A DNA stretch of 59,623 bases. Origin: an uncultured Eubacteriales bacterium (GTDB lineage Bacteria > Bacillota > Clostridia > Christensenellales > UBA1242). A model generated the notes under the pieces. It was not told where the DNA came from. It made no database searches and saw only the letters and a list, made by a program, of their open reading frames with translations. The translations under genes were made by a program, and so were the position numbers. The stretch is from assembly GCA_900552105.1 (NCBI GenBank), contig URYH01000004.1:1-59623 (forward strand), given 5' to 3'. Positions within the stretch are counted from its first letter, which is position 1; every line of letters starts with the position of its first letter. Below, piece by piece: positions 52,239-59,623 of this stretch.

Positions 52239-55200
52239 ATGAAAAAAGAAAACAGCATGCCAAACTTGGTCGAAAACGAAAAAGAAATTTTGAAGTTTTG
52301 GAACGAGAATGGCATATTTGGCAAACTAAAACAAGAAAACCAAAACACTGGCAAATATTATGCTTTTCTTGACGGTCCAATCACGGCAAACTATATCATG
52401 GGCTTGCATCATGCTTGGAATCGCTCGCTCAAAGATGTCATGCTTCGATTTGCAGGCATGAATGGTTGTGGTGCTCACTATCAAAACGGCTTTGATGCTC
52501 ACGGACTTCCAGTTGAACTCAGGGTTGAAAAAGAACTTGGACTCAACAGCAAAAAAGAGATTGAGAAGTATGGCGTTGAGAACTTTATTGAAAAATGTTT
52601 GCAAGTTGTTGATAAATATTCTTCCATCATCACAGAGCAATCAAAACGTCTTGGACAGTGGATGGATTGGGACGACTCTTACTACACAAATTCTGACGAG
52701 AACATCACTGCAATTTGGCATTTCCTCAAAGTTTGCCATGAAAAAGGTTGGATAACCGAAAAATATCGTCCAACTCCATGGTGTATTCGTTGCGGAACAG
52801 CTCTTTCTGAACACGAAATGGGCGATGCTGACGCATATAAGGAAATTGAGCACACAGCAGTATTTTTCAAACTCCCAGTTCTTGGCACAAACAACTCTGT
52901 TGTTGTTTGGACAACAACGCCTTGGACACTTTCTTCAAATGTTGCAGTTGCAGTTAATCCAGAATTCAAATATTCAATTTGCAAAGTGAAAAGTGATACA
53001 AGAAATTTGATTGTATGCTCCGACATGCTCAAAGTTCTCAAAGGGGATTTGATTGAAGTTGTTGGAGAAGTTTTGGGGAGTGAACTTGTTGGTTTGAGTT
53101 ATGAAACATGCTTCCCAGAATTTAAGGAACAAAATTTTGAACATAAAATTGTTGCTTGGGATCAAGTGGATTCAGTTGAAGGCTCAGGCATGGTTCATAT
53201 TGCACCAGGTTGTGGGGCGGAAGACTTTGATTTGGGTCAAAGCATAGGGCTCAAAAACATCATGCCGATTGATGAGGCGGGAAATTTCTATGAAGGCTTT
53301 GGTTTTCTTTCTGGCAAGAATGCAAACGAGGTTGCCGACCTTGTGTTTGAAGAACTCAAAGCACGCAACAAACTCTACTACACTCATAAATATAAACACC
53401 GCTATCCTCATTGCTGGCGTTGCAAAAATCCGGTTTTATATCGTCTTGTCAAAAACTGGGTTATCAAAATGGACGAAATCAGACCCGCACTCATTCATGC
53501 GATTGATGATGTTGAATTTCAACCTGAATTTATGAAAAAGCGTATGCTTGACTGGCTTAACAACATGGGAGACTGGTCAATTTCAAGAAAAAGATATTAT
53601 GGTGTGCCACTTCCAATTTATCATTGTCCACACTGTGGAAAACTCACTGTTGTTGGGAGTCTTGAAGAACTTGCAAGCCTTTCAAGCGAAGAAGAAGTGA
53701 AAGCACTCCCACACATTCACAAACCATATATTGATAAAATCAAAATCACTTGTCCAAACTGCGGCGAAAAAGTTGAGAGAATTCCAGAAGTTGGCGATTG
53801 CTGGCTTGATGCAGGAATAACACCATTCTCAACAAAGAAATATTTCTCAGACAAAGAGTTTTTCGAAAAGAATTTCCCAATTGAAGTTGTGCTTGAAGGA
53901 AAAGAGCAAATCAGACTTTGGTTCTATTCTCTTCTCGTTATGAGTGTTGCGCTCACTGGTCGTGCTCCATACAAAAAGATTGTTTGCACAGCAATGCTTC
54001 TTGACCGTGACGGAAACAAACTTTCAAAGAGCAGTCCAAACAACATTCCGATTGACGAAGCATTTGAAAAGATTGGAGCAGATATTGTCAGATATATGTT
54101 TGCTTCAAACAACATGACAAGTGACGTTCGCTTTTCGTTTGAAGCAACGGACGAAATCAGAAGAAAAATTTTGGGATTCTGGAATAACTATGTGTTCTTC
54201 AACACATATGCAACACTTGATAATCCTCAACTTGACGGTTTCACACCAGACATGGAAAAACTTGACCTCACTGACCGCTGGCTTCTTGCGAAAGTGAATA
54301 ACTTTGTTCGTGAGTCTTATGAAAACTACAAACATCAACGTTTCTATCAAGTGACGGCGGACTTTGAAGAACTTTCTGACGAACTTTCAAACTGGTATAT
54401 TCGTGTCAACAGAAGAAGATTTTGGAAGTCTGATGACGAAGAAGACAAACTCAATGCTTACTACACTTTGTATTTTGCCCTAAAAACCATTTGTCAAGTC
54501 ATGAGTCCAATCATTCCATTCCTTTGCGAATATATTTGGCAAAATATGACAAGAAGTCTTGAAAGTCGTGCCAAGGAAAGCATATTTCTTGAACGCTTCC
54601 CAATGCCAAACGAAAAGTTTGATAATCAAAAATTAATTGCTGACACAAACGTAATTCGAAATGTCATTGCGATTGCACAACGCCTTCGAAATGAAAATCA
54701 AATCAAAATCAAACAACCACTCAAACATCTTTATGTTTTGATGCACAATGCAAATGTCGGGGCTCTAAAAGAATATGAAAATCTCATTAAAGATGAGCTC
54801 AACATCAAAGAAATCACATTTGAAGAAGACAACACGAAATTTAATGACGAGTTTTTGACCGTCAACTTCAAGACGGCAGGTGCAAGACTCAAAGGTGCAG
54901 TCCAACAACTCAAAAACACACTCAGCGCGCTTTCACAAGACGAACAAAACAACCTTGTTAAAGCGTTTAAGGCGGGAGACGATGTTCAGGTTGAAGGGTT
55001 TGAGCCACTTCCAGCAGACACATTCATTCTTTCGAGCAAGCCAAAGAAAGATTATGTGATTGCGAGTGAAAATGGCATCACTTGTGTTCTTGATATCACA
55101 ATTGACGAAAACCTCATGCTTGAAGGTGTTCAAAGAGAATTGGTTCGTGCAATGCAAGTTGTCAGAAAAGAAAACGATCTCAAAATTGAACAAAGAATAA

Positions 55201-55370
55201 CCTTGTTTGTTGAAAGCAAAAGTGAACTAATAAATCGCGTGGTTGAAAAGTTTAAGAACAAAATTATGCAAGAAGTTCTTGCAAACAAGTTTGAAGATAT
55301 CCAAAATCCAAAGATTGAACAAGACCTTGTTGTTGCTGACGAAAATCTTGTTGTAAAAATTGATTTTTGA
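52239..55370 (+). CDS. ileS: isoleucyl-tRNA synthetase, divergent (IleS2-like) type
   Basis: A 1043-aa class I synthetase that charges tRNA-Ile. It belongs to the divergent branch whose HIGH motif sits in GPITANYIMGLHHAWNRS (GLHH at 55-58), with the segments YQNGFDAHGLPVE and RLGQWMDWDDSYYT. The CP1 editing domain contains VVWTTTPWTLSSNVAVAV; two zinc-type Cys pairs (CIRCGT and CPHCGKL...CPNCGEK) are visible. KMSKS reads KLSKS (594-598). A long C-terminal anticodon-binding domain follows. Branches of this type are associated with mupirocin insensitivity in the family. A strong GAGGTGAT site precedes the ATG. It is controlled by the T-box and cotranscribed with the methyltransferase. Confidence 0.94.
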   Translation: MKKENSMPNLVENEKEILKFWNENGIFGKLKQENQNTGKYYAFLDGPITANYIMGLHHAWNRSLKDVMLRFAGMNGCGAHYQNGFDAHGLPVELRVEKELGLNSKKEIEKYGVENFIEKCLQVVDKYSSIITEQSKRLGQWMDWDDSYYTNSDENITAIWHFLKVCHEKGWITEKYRPTPWCIRCGTALSEHEMGDADAYKEIEHTAVFFKLPVLGTNNSVVVWTTTPWTLSSNVAVAVNPEFKYSICKVKSDTRNLIVCSDMLKVLKGDLIEVVGEVLGSELVGLSYETCFPEFKEQNFEHKIVAWDQVDSVEGSGMVHIAPGCGAEDFDLGQSIGLKNIMPIDEAGNFYEGFGFLSGKNANEVADLVFEELKARNKLYYTHKYKHRYPHCWRCKNPVLYRLVKNWVIKMDEIRPALIHAIDDVEFQPEFMKKRMLDWLNNMGDWSISRKRYYGVPLPIYHCPHCGKLTVVGSLEELASLSSEEEVKALPHIHKPYIDKIKITCPNCGEKVERIPEVGDCWLDAGITPFSTKKYFSDKEFFEKNFPIEVVLEGKEQIRLWFYSLLVMSVALTGRAPYKKIVCTAMLLDRDGNKLSKSSPNNIPIDEAFEKIGADIVRYMFASNNMTSDVRFSFEATDEIRRKILGFWNNYVFFNTYATLDNPQLDGFTPDMEKLDLTDRWLLAKVNNFVRESYENYKHQRFYQVTADFEELSDELSNWYIRVNRRRFWKSDDEEDKLNAYYTLYFALKTICQVMSPIIPFLCEYIWQNMTRSLESRAKESIFLERFPMPNEKFDNQKLIADTNVIRNVIAIAQRLRNENQIKIKQPLKHLYVLMHNANVGALKEYENLIKDELNIKEITFEEDNTKFNDEFLTVNFKTAGARLKGAVQQLKNTLSALSQDEQNNLVKAFKAGDDVQVEGFEPLPADTFILSSKPKKDYVIASENGITCVLDITIDENLMLEGVQRELVRAMQVVRKENDLKIEQRITLFVESKSELINRVVEKFKNKIMQEVLANKFEDIQNPKIEQDLVVADENLVVKIDF

Positions 55371-55378
55371 GAGGAGAT

Positions 55379-56242
55379 ATGAAAGTTAATAAAGAATGGC
55401 AAGACTACTCATGTCTTGCAACAGGTGGTGGCGAGAAACTTGAAAGATGGAAAGATGTCTATCTTCTTCGTCCAGACCCTCAAGTGATTTGGCCCTCTCG
55501 CACAACACTCAAAAAATATCCAAAACTTTGCGCACACTACATTCGTTCCTCATCTGGTGGTGGATATTGGGAAAACTTGCGTCCAATGAAAGACGAATGG
55601 GTTGTTTCTTGGCGCAATCTCAAATTCAAAATCAAACCAATGGGATTCAAACATACTGGACTTTTCCCAGAACAAGCAGTCAACTGGGCAAAATGCATTG
55701 ACCTCATCAAATCGTCAAAGCGTGAAATCAAGGTGCTGAACCTTTTTGCCTACACGGGAGGGGCAACTGTTGCTTGTGTTTCGGCTGGTGCTCATGTCAC
55801 TCATGTTGACGCAAGCAAGGCAATGGTTGAAAGAGCAAAAGAAAACATCAAACTTTCATCACTGCCTCAAGACAAATGTCGCTTCATCGTTGATGACTGT
55901 TTCAAGTTTGTTGAACGCGAAATCAGACGCGGAAATAAATATGATGCAATCATCTTGGACCCACCAAGTTTTGGAAGGGGACCAAACGGGGAGACTTGGA
56001 AGATTGAAAACAATCTCTATGACTTTTTGACAGTGTGCCGAAAAGTTTTGTCAGAAAAACCTTTGTTTGTTCTTCTCAATTCTTACACCACTGGGCTTCA
56101 ACCAACGGTTATATCAAATCTTCTCAATCTCACATTTGGTGACCTTGGGGGGAAAAGTGAGAGTTATGAAGTCGGACTCGACACAGAAGAAGCGGGAGTT
56201 ATCTTGCCTTGTGGTTGCAGCGGATTTATTGAATTTAATTAA
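55379..56242 (+). CDS. SAM-dependent RNA methyltransferase (RlmI/RlmK-like)
   Basis: A 287-aa class I methyltransferase of the group that modifies rRNA bases. Motif I is NLFAYTGGATVACVSAGA, motif II the VDASKAMV segment, and the catalytic-site motif is DPPSFGRGPNGETW (about 199-212). There is no N-terminal PUA domain, unlike full RlmI. The ATG at 55379 has GAGGAG just upstream; an in-frame TTG 12 bases earlier overlaps the ileS stop. It lies 8 bases after ileS and shares its transcript, so T-box control may extend to it. The exact target nucleotide is unknown. Confidence 0.88.
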   Translation: MKVNKEWQDYSCLATGGGEKLERWKDVYLLRPDPQVIWPSRTTLKKYPKLCAHYIRSSSGGGYWENLRPMKDEWVVSWRNLKFKIKPMGFKHTGLFPEQAVNWAKCIDLIKSSKREIKVLNLFAYTGGATVACVSAGAHVTHVDASKAMVERAKENIKLSSLPQDKCRFIVDDCFKFVEREIRRGNKYDAIILDPPSFGRGPNGETWKIENNLYDFLTVCRKVLSEKPLFVLLNSYTTGLQPTVISNLLNLTFGDLGGKSESYEVGLDTEEAGVILPCGCSGFIEFN

Positions 56243-56447
56243 AAAAATAAAAATTATTTCTTTCTCTTATAAACAAAGCGATTGAAATAATTTTTTTAAT
56301 TTCAAAAATTAAATTAATCGAATTTAAATAATTATTTTTTGAATTATTTTTAATTAATTTTAATTATTTATAAATTTTTGAAAATAATTTTTGCGTTTTG
56401 CCAAAAATATTTTTGTTTGTGAAAATCTGATTTTGTTATGTTCTCGT
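56243..56447. other. very AT-rich intergenic region, no gene
   Basis: About 200 bases composed largely of A and T, with several overlapping imperfect inverted repeats of the aattaaat type. No ORF, RNA or clear terminator was identified. It may act as a UP element for the promoter that follows. Confidence 0.5.
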
Positions 56448-56476
56448 TTGACAAATTAGACGCAATTTGATAAAGT
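56448..56476 (+). promoter_or_regulatory. promoter of the RluA-type/pepF operon
   Basis: Perfect TTGACA (56448-56453), 17-base spacer and TAAAGT (56471-56476), about 20 bases before the start codon, with AAAGGAAAAG between. Confidence 0.75.
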
Positions 56477-56495
56477 TTGTGAGAAAGGAAAAGTT

Positions 56496-57179
56496 ATGGA
56501 AATATTATTTGAAGATAATCACATCATCGTTGTTCAAAAACCACAAAATGTTTTGTCTCAAGGAGATGAGACTGGCGATCAAGATATGCTGGGCATGGTA
56601 AAAAATTACATCAAAGAAAAATATCAAAAACCAGGCAATGTCTATGTTGGACTTGTTCATCGTCTTGACCGTCCAACAGGCGGAGTTATGGTTTTTGCAA
56701 AAACAAGCAAGGCAGCAACAAGACTAGCCGAACAAATTCAAAATGGCGATTTCAAAAAAGAATATCTTTGTGTTGTTTGTGGTCACCCAAGAATGAAAAG
56801 CGACAAACTCATAAACTATCTTGAAAAAGACCCAAAGACAAACAATGTTCGAATTGTGCCACAATCTCAAATGAACGCAAAGAGAGCAGAACTCGACTAT
56901 GTTGTTCAAGACGAAAAGGACGAACTTTCACTTGTTAAAGTTCACTTGGCAACAGGAAGAAGCCATCAAATCCGTGTTCAAATGGCGAGCATAAAATGTC
57001 CAATTTTTGGCGATTATAGATATGGGAAAGGTGAGATTGGACAAGGTTATAACCTTGCACTTTGGGCGGTCAAACTTTCATTTTTGCATCCTGTGACAAA
57101 AGAGAGAATGACTTTTAAGTCTCTGCCACCACTTGCCACACCTTGGAAATTTTTTGACATTGAAAAATATGTGGGTTGA
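56496..57179 (+). CDS. RluA-family pseudouridine synthase
   Basis: A 227-aa rRNA/tRNA pseudouridine synthase. The catalytic stretch is GLVHRLDRPTGGVMVFAKT (about residues 52-70, Asp in HRLD), and GRSHQIRVQMA (about 150-160) is the second conserved motif. No S4 domain is present, so it is the short RluA-type form. The gene leads an operon; the next start codon lies one base past its stop. Confidence 0.93.
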   Translation: MEILFEDNHIIVVQKPQNVLSQGDETGDQDMLGMVKNYIKEKYQKPGNVYVGLVHRLDRPTGGVMVFAKTSKAATRLAEQIQNGDFKKEYLCVVCGHPRMKSDKLINYLEKDPKTNNVRIVPQSQMNAKRAELDYVVQDEKDELSLVKVHLATGRSHQIRVQMASIKCPIFGDYRYGKGEIGQGYNLALWAVKLSFLHPVTKERMTFKSLPPLATPWKFFDIEKYVG

Positions 57180-57180
57180 T

Positions 57181-58965
57181 ATGAAAAAAAGAAACGAGAT
57201 TGAAGAAAAATATAAATGGGATTTATCTGGATATTGCACTGACCTTGACAGTGCAATTTCTCGTATTAAATCACTTGTTCCAGAGTTTGAAAAACTCACG
57301 AAGTATGAAAACAAACTTGGTAATGACGAGTTGCTTTTTGAATGCCTTGAAACAAACCGCAAACTTGGCGAAAAGTTTGAAGTTTTGGCATGTTTTTGTT
57401 CTCTCAAACAAAAAGAAGATGCAACCGTATCAAAAACAAATGAAATCTTGAATGTGATTGAATCAATTTCAAGTGATTTGGGTGTCAAACTTTCGTTTAT
57501 TGATGTTGAGATTTCAAAGTTTTCAAATACTCGTCTCAACAATTTGATTGCGAACCCAAAATTTGTTGAATACAAAGAAATGTTTGAAGATGTAAAACGA
57601 CACAAAAAACATACGCTTTCAAAATCGCAAGAAAAATTGCTTTCACGCGTAGGTGAGTTTGCGGGCGGATTTTCTGATGTCTTTGACATGTTTGATTCGT
57701 GCGATGTTGTGTTTGACGATGCCATAGACTCAGACGGAAAAAAATATGCGTTGAATAACGCAAACTACTCTCAATTTGTTCGCGACAAAGACGAAAAGTT
57801 GAGATTGTCTGCCTACTCCAACATGATGGGAGCGTATGGAAAACTCAACAAAACTCTTGCTGCGAACTATTTGTCATCTGTGAAAGCGGATTGTGCATAT
57901 GCAAAAATGAGAAAATATGGATCTGCGCTCGACAAAGCTCTCTACAACGAAGAGATTTCGACAAATGTTTATGAAAAACTGATTGAAAAAGTCCATGCAA
58001 ACCTAAAAGATTTTTACGAATATTTTGAAGAAAAACGCAAAATGCTGGGACTCAAAAATTTCAAAATATGTGACGCCTATGCTGAAAACCCTAATGTTCC
58101 AAAATTTGAATTTACTTTTGAAGAAGCATTTGAAGTTGTGAAAACTGCACTCAAACCTCTTGGGGAAGATTATCAAAAACTTCTCCACAAAGCAAAACAA
58201 GAAAGGTGGGTTGATGTTTATCCAAATGTTGGAAAAGACACTGGCGCGTTTTCGTCCGGCGCTTATCGCAAGAACCCAATCGTTCTCATGAACTTTGTTG
58301 GGGATATAAACAGTGTGTTTACGCTCGCTCATGAACTGGGTCACTCAATGCACACATATCTTGCGGATCACGCTCAAAACTCAATCAATTCGGGCTATCC
58401 AATTTTCCTTGCCGAGATCGCAAGCACAACAAATGAGATGTTGCTTCTTGATTTCTTTATGAAGAATGCAAAAACAAAGGATGAAAAAATATATTTTGTT
58501 GACACCTATCTCAACATGGCACGAGCAACAATTTTCCGCCAAACCATGTTTGCGGAGTTTGAACAAATAATTCATGAAAACTATGAGAAAATGCTGCCAC
58601 TTTCAGCAGATGTTCTCAATCAAACATATTTCGACCTCAACCGCCTTTATTTTGGTGACAAAGTTGAAATTTTGGATTGTGCAAAATATGAGTGGTCGAG
58701 AATCCCACACTTTTATAATGACTTTTATGTTTATAAATACGCAACGGGGTTAATTTCGGCGATTGCAATTTCGCAAAACATTCTAAAAGACAATTCTTAT
58801 TCAAAACAATATCTCAAAATGCTTTCAATGGGCGGAAAACTTCCACCTCTGAAAACGCTTGAAATTTGTGGAATTGACATGACAAAAGACACTCCTTTTG
58901 ACAACGCATTTTCAAGCATAAAAGAAAAAATTCGAAAACTAAAAGAACTGCAAGGAGAAAAATGA
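57181..58965 (+). CDS. pepF: oligoendopeptidase F
   Basis: A 594-aa M3-family zinc metallopeptidase that degrades peptides in the cytoplasm. The zinc site HELGH is at His384-His388, followed by ladders of acidic residues in FLAEIASTTNEMLL (the third zinc ligand Glu). The N-terminal helical part (KWDLSGYCTDLDSA...) is typical of the family. MKKRNEIEEKYKWDLS is the expected N-terminus; an upstream start inside the RluA-type gene (57169) is possible. Its stop overlaps the next ATG (ATGA). Confidence 0.95.
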   Translation: MKKRNEIEEKYKWDLSGYCTDLDSAISRIKSLVPEFEKLTKYENKLGNDELLFECLETNRKLGEKFEVLACFCSLKQKEDATVSKTNEILNVIESISSDLGVKLSFIDVEISKFSNTRLNNLIANPKFVEYKEMFEDVKRHKKHTLSKSQEKLLSRVGEFAGGFSDVFDMFDSCDVVFDDAIDSDGKKYALNNANYSQFVRDKDEKLRLSAYSNMMGAYGKLNKTLAANYLSSVKADCAYAKMRKYGSALDKALYNEEISTNVYEKLIEKVHANLKDFYEYFEEKRKMLGLKNFKICDAYAENPNVPKFEFTFEEAFEVVKTALKPLGEDYQKLLHKAKQERWVDVYPNVGKDTGAFSSGAYRKNPIVLMNFVGDINSVFTLAHELGHSMHTYLADHAQNSINSGYPIFLAEIASTTNEMLLLDFFMKNAKTKDEKIYFVDTYLNMARATIFRQTMFAEFEQIIHENYEKMLPLSADVLNQTYFDLNRLYFGDKVEILDCAKYEWSRIPHFYNDFYVYKYATGLISAIAISQNILKDNSYSKQYLKMLSMGGKLPPLKTLEICGIDMTKDTPFDNAFSSIKEKIRKLKELQGEK

Positions 58966-59135
58966 AAATAAAGAGCAAACTTGACCTTCTTCGAGCCATT
59001 GAAAACATGGACGAAGGCCTGTCGGAAGATGAAATTATGGAACTTGTTGGATTTTTTGAAGAGAACCCAAGTTTTATCGCACAATATAAAGACTTCTACG
59101 ATGACATAAAAACAAAAGTTCGAGAGGATTGGTAA
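58962..59135 (+). CDS. 57-aa acidic helical protein, pepF operon
   Basis: A short protein of 57 residues that overlaps the pepF stop by four bases (ATGA) with AAGGAG upstream (58952-58957). It is acidic and probably helical (LDLLRAIENMDEGLSEDEIMELVGFFEENPSF). No known family was recognised. Its position, ribosome site and codon use match neighbouring genes, and a terminator follows directly, so it is likely real. Confidence 0.78.
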   Translation: MKIKSKLDLLRAIENMDEGLSEDEIMELVGFFEENPSFIAQYKDFYDDIKTKVREDW

Positions 59136-59161
59136 AAAGTGGCATTTTTGCCACTTTTTTT
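59134..59161 (+). terminator. intrinsic terminator after the pepF operon
   Basis: An 11-bp stem aaaaagtggca/tgccacttttt with a 4-base loop, then T. The stem begins on the stop codon of the 57-aa gene. Confidence 0.88.
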
Positions 59162-59200
59162 GTTATAAAAACAAATTTGTTGTTTTTGGCATAACATGAA

Positions 59201-59524
59201 ATGAGTAAAAAAATCATCAGGTGTGTTATGAATTGCCAAAGAAATTTTCAAGATTATAATTCAATTTATGATAATATGACCTACTGCAACTACAAACGCG
59301 GTTGCTTCATTCGTCCTTGCAATCCGTGTATTGGTGGCGGCTGGAACAACTGGGATGCAAACTGCTGCAACCCTTGGTGCAACATGCAACCACAAATGCC
59401 GCCATGTTTTCCACCTTGCTTTGACGAGGGCAACATGAATTGCCGAAGACCAAAAAGACCAAGAAGATGTGACTGCCAACCGTACGGAAAAGGACCATTT
59501 GTGTTTTTCTATTTCCCATTCTAA
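59201..59524 (+). CDS. Cys-rich small protein
   Basis: A 107-aa protein with 14 cysteines, Pro and aromatic residues and no signal peptide (CNPC, CC, PPCFPPC, CDC). The arrangement recalls small Cys-rich structural or metal-binding proteins such as spore-coat-type proteins, but no family was recognised. The start could be the ATG at 59201 (no ribosome site) or the in-frame ATG at 59228, which has AGGTG 4 bases upstream. The reading frame ends just before GC-rich repeats at the window edge. Confidence 0.6.
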   Translation: MSKKIIRCVMNCQRNFQDYNSIYDNMTYCNYKRGCFIRPCNPCIGGGWNNWDANCCNPWCNMQPQMPPCFPPCFDEGNMNCRRPKRPRRCDCQPYGKGPFVFFYFPF

Positions 59525-59535
59525 ACGGGGTTGGT

Positions 59536-59560
59536 GTTCTTTTTTGGGTCAAAAAAGAAC
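59536..59560. repeat. A/T-type inverted repeat after the Cys-rich gene
   Basis: A perfect 10-bp inverted repeat gttctttttt/aaaaaagaac with the loop gggtc. It may terminate the Cys-rich gene, but the T-run is in the arm and not after it. Confidence 0.7.
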
Positions 59561-59569
59561 CAAAAAATC

Positions 59570-59623
59570 TTTGGGGCGACGCAAGCCCCAAACCCCGGCG
59601 CCCTTGGCGGAGCGGGGCAAGGG
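59570..59623. repeat. GC-rich hairpin-bearing repeat, cut by the window end
   Basis: A perfect 8-bp inverted repeat tttggggc/gccccaaa (59570-59577 with 59585-59592) is followed by more GC-rich inverted sequence (ccccggcgcc...ggcggagcgggg). The composition is abruptly different from the rest of the window, suggesting an interspersed repeat or the edge of a mobile or RNA element. It continues past the end. Confidence 0.55.

Noticed and set aside
1..59623. tRNA and rRNA genes
   Set aside because: No cloverleaf with conserved TTC and CCA-type ends or rRNA segments was seen on either strand; the T-box and SRP RNA are the only clear structured RNAs.

Overview
The window comes from an AT-rich, low-GC Gram-positive (Firmicutes/Clostridia-like) chromosome, most likely an uncultured anaerobe of the gut type. 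The evidence is purine-rich Shine-Dalgarno sites, sigma-A-type promoters with 17-bp spacers, a T-box leader on ileS, a large Bacillus/Clostridium-type SRP RNA, pyruvate:ferredoxin oxidoreductase, and lipoprotein signals. TAA, TAG and TGA all act as stops, so the standard bacterial code applies. The exact lineage cannot be read from the sequence alone.

Layout. 1-1368: an IS481-like transposase preceded by nested inverted repeats and a perfect 16-bp hairpin. 1388-2122 (minus): a TtcA-like tRNA thiolase. 2360-25570: two consecutive giant lipoprotein genes (4855 and 2870 aa) made of Ig-like and GLUG-type beta-helix blocks, filling about 39% of the window; they look like paralogues of each other. 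25571-33130: rpoB-rpoC with their own promoter and a terminator-like hairpin in the leader, and without the usual rplJ-rplL upstream. 33386-39212: nucleoside hydrolase, tyrS, an acidic membrane-anchored coiled-coil protein, a patatin-like lipase and a membrane-anchored metallo-beta-lactamase. 39306-41790: a shikimate-kinase-like protein that has lost its P-loop, then transketolase. 41913-45161 (minus): pyruvate:ferredoxin oxidoreductase, divergent from truA.

46030-48562: truA end, rplM-rpsI with a pseudoknot-forming leader, a thioredoxin-reductase homologue with a degenerate NADPH site, and the SRP RNA on the minus strand. 48563-51926: a protein joining a HEPN-like Rx4H region to CBS domains, then ung plus a DUF2726-like membrane protein on the minus strand, and an overlapping pair of unknown genes whose first member looks leaderless. 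51972-56242: a T-box(Ile)-controlled ileS of the divergent IleS2-like type, plus an RNA methyltransferase. 56496-59135: a RluA-type pseudouridine synthase, oligoendopeptidase F and a 57-aa protein in one tight operon. 59201-59623: a Cys-rich small protein followed by GC-rich hairpin repeats.

Most genes are housekeeping (transcription, translation, tRNA/rRNA modification, central carbon). The candidates for something undescribed are the giant lipoprotein pair, the HEPN-CBS protein, the ferredoxin-linked thioredoxin-reductase candidate, the shikimate-kinase pseudoenzyme next to transketolase, and the unknown overlapping pair at 50632-51926. RpoB also carries substitutions expected to reduce rifampicin binding.
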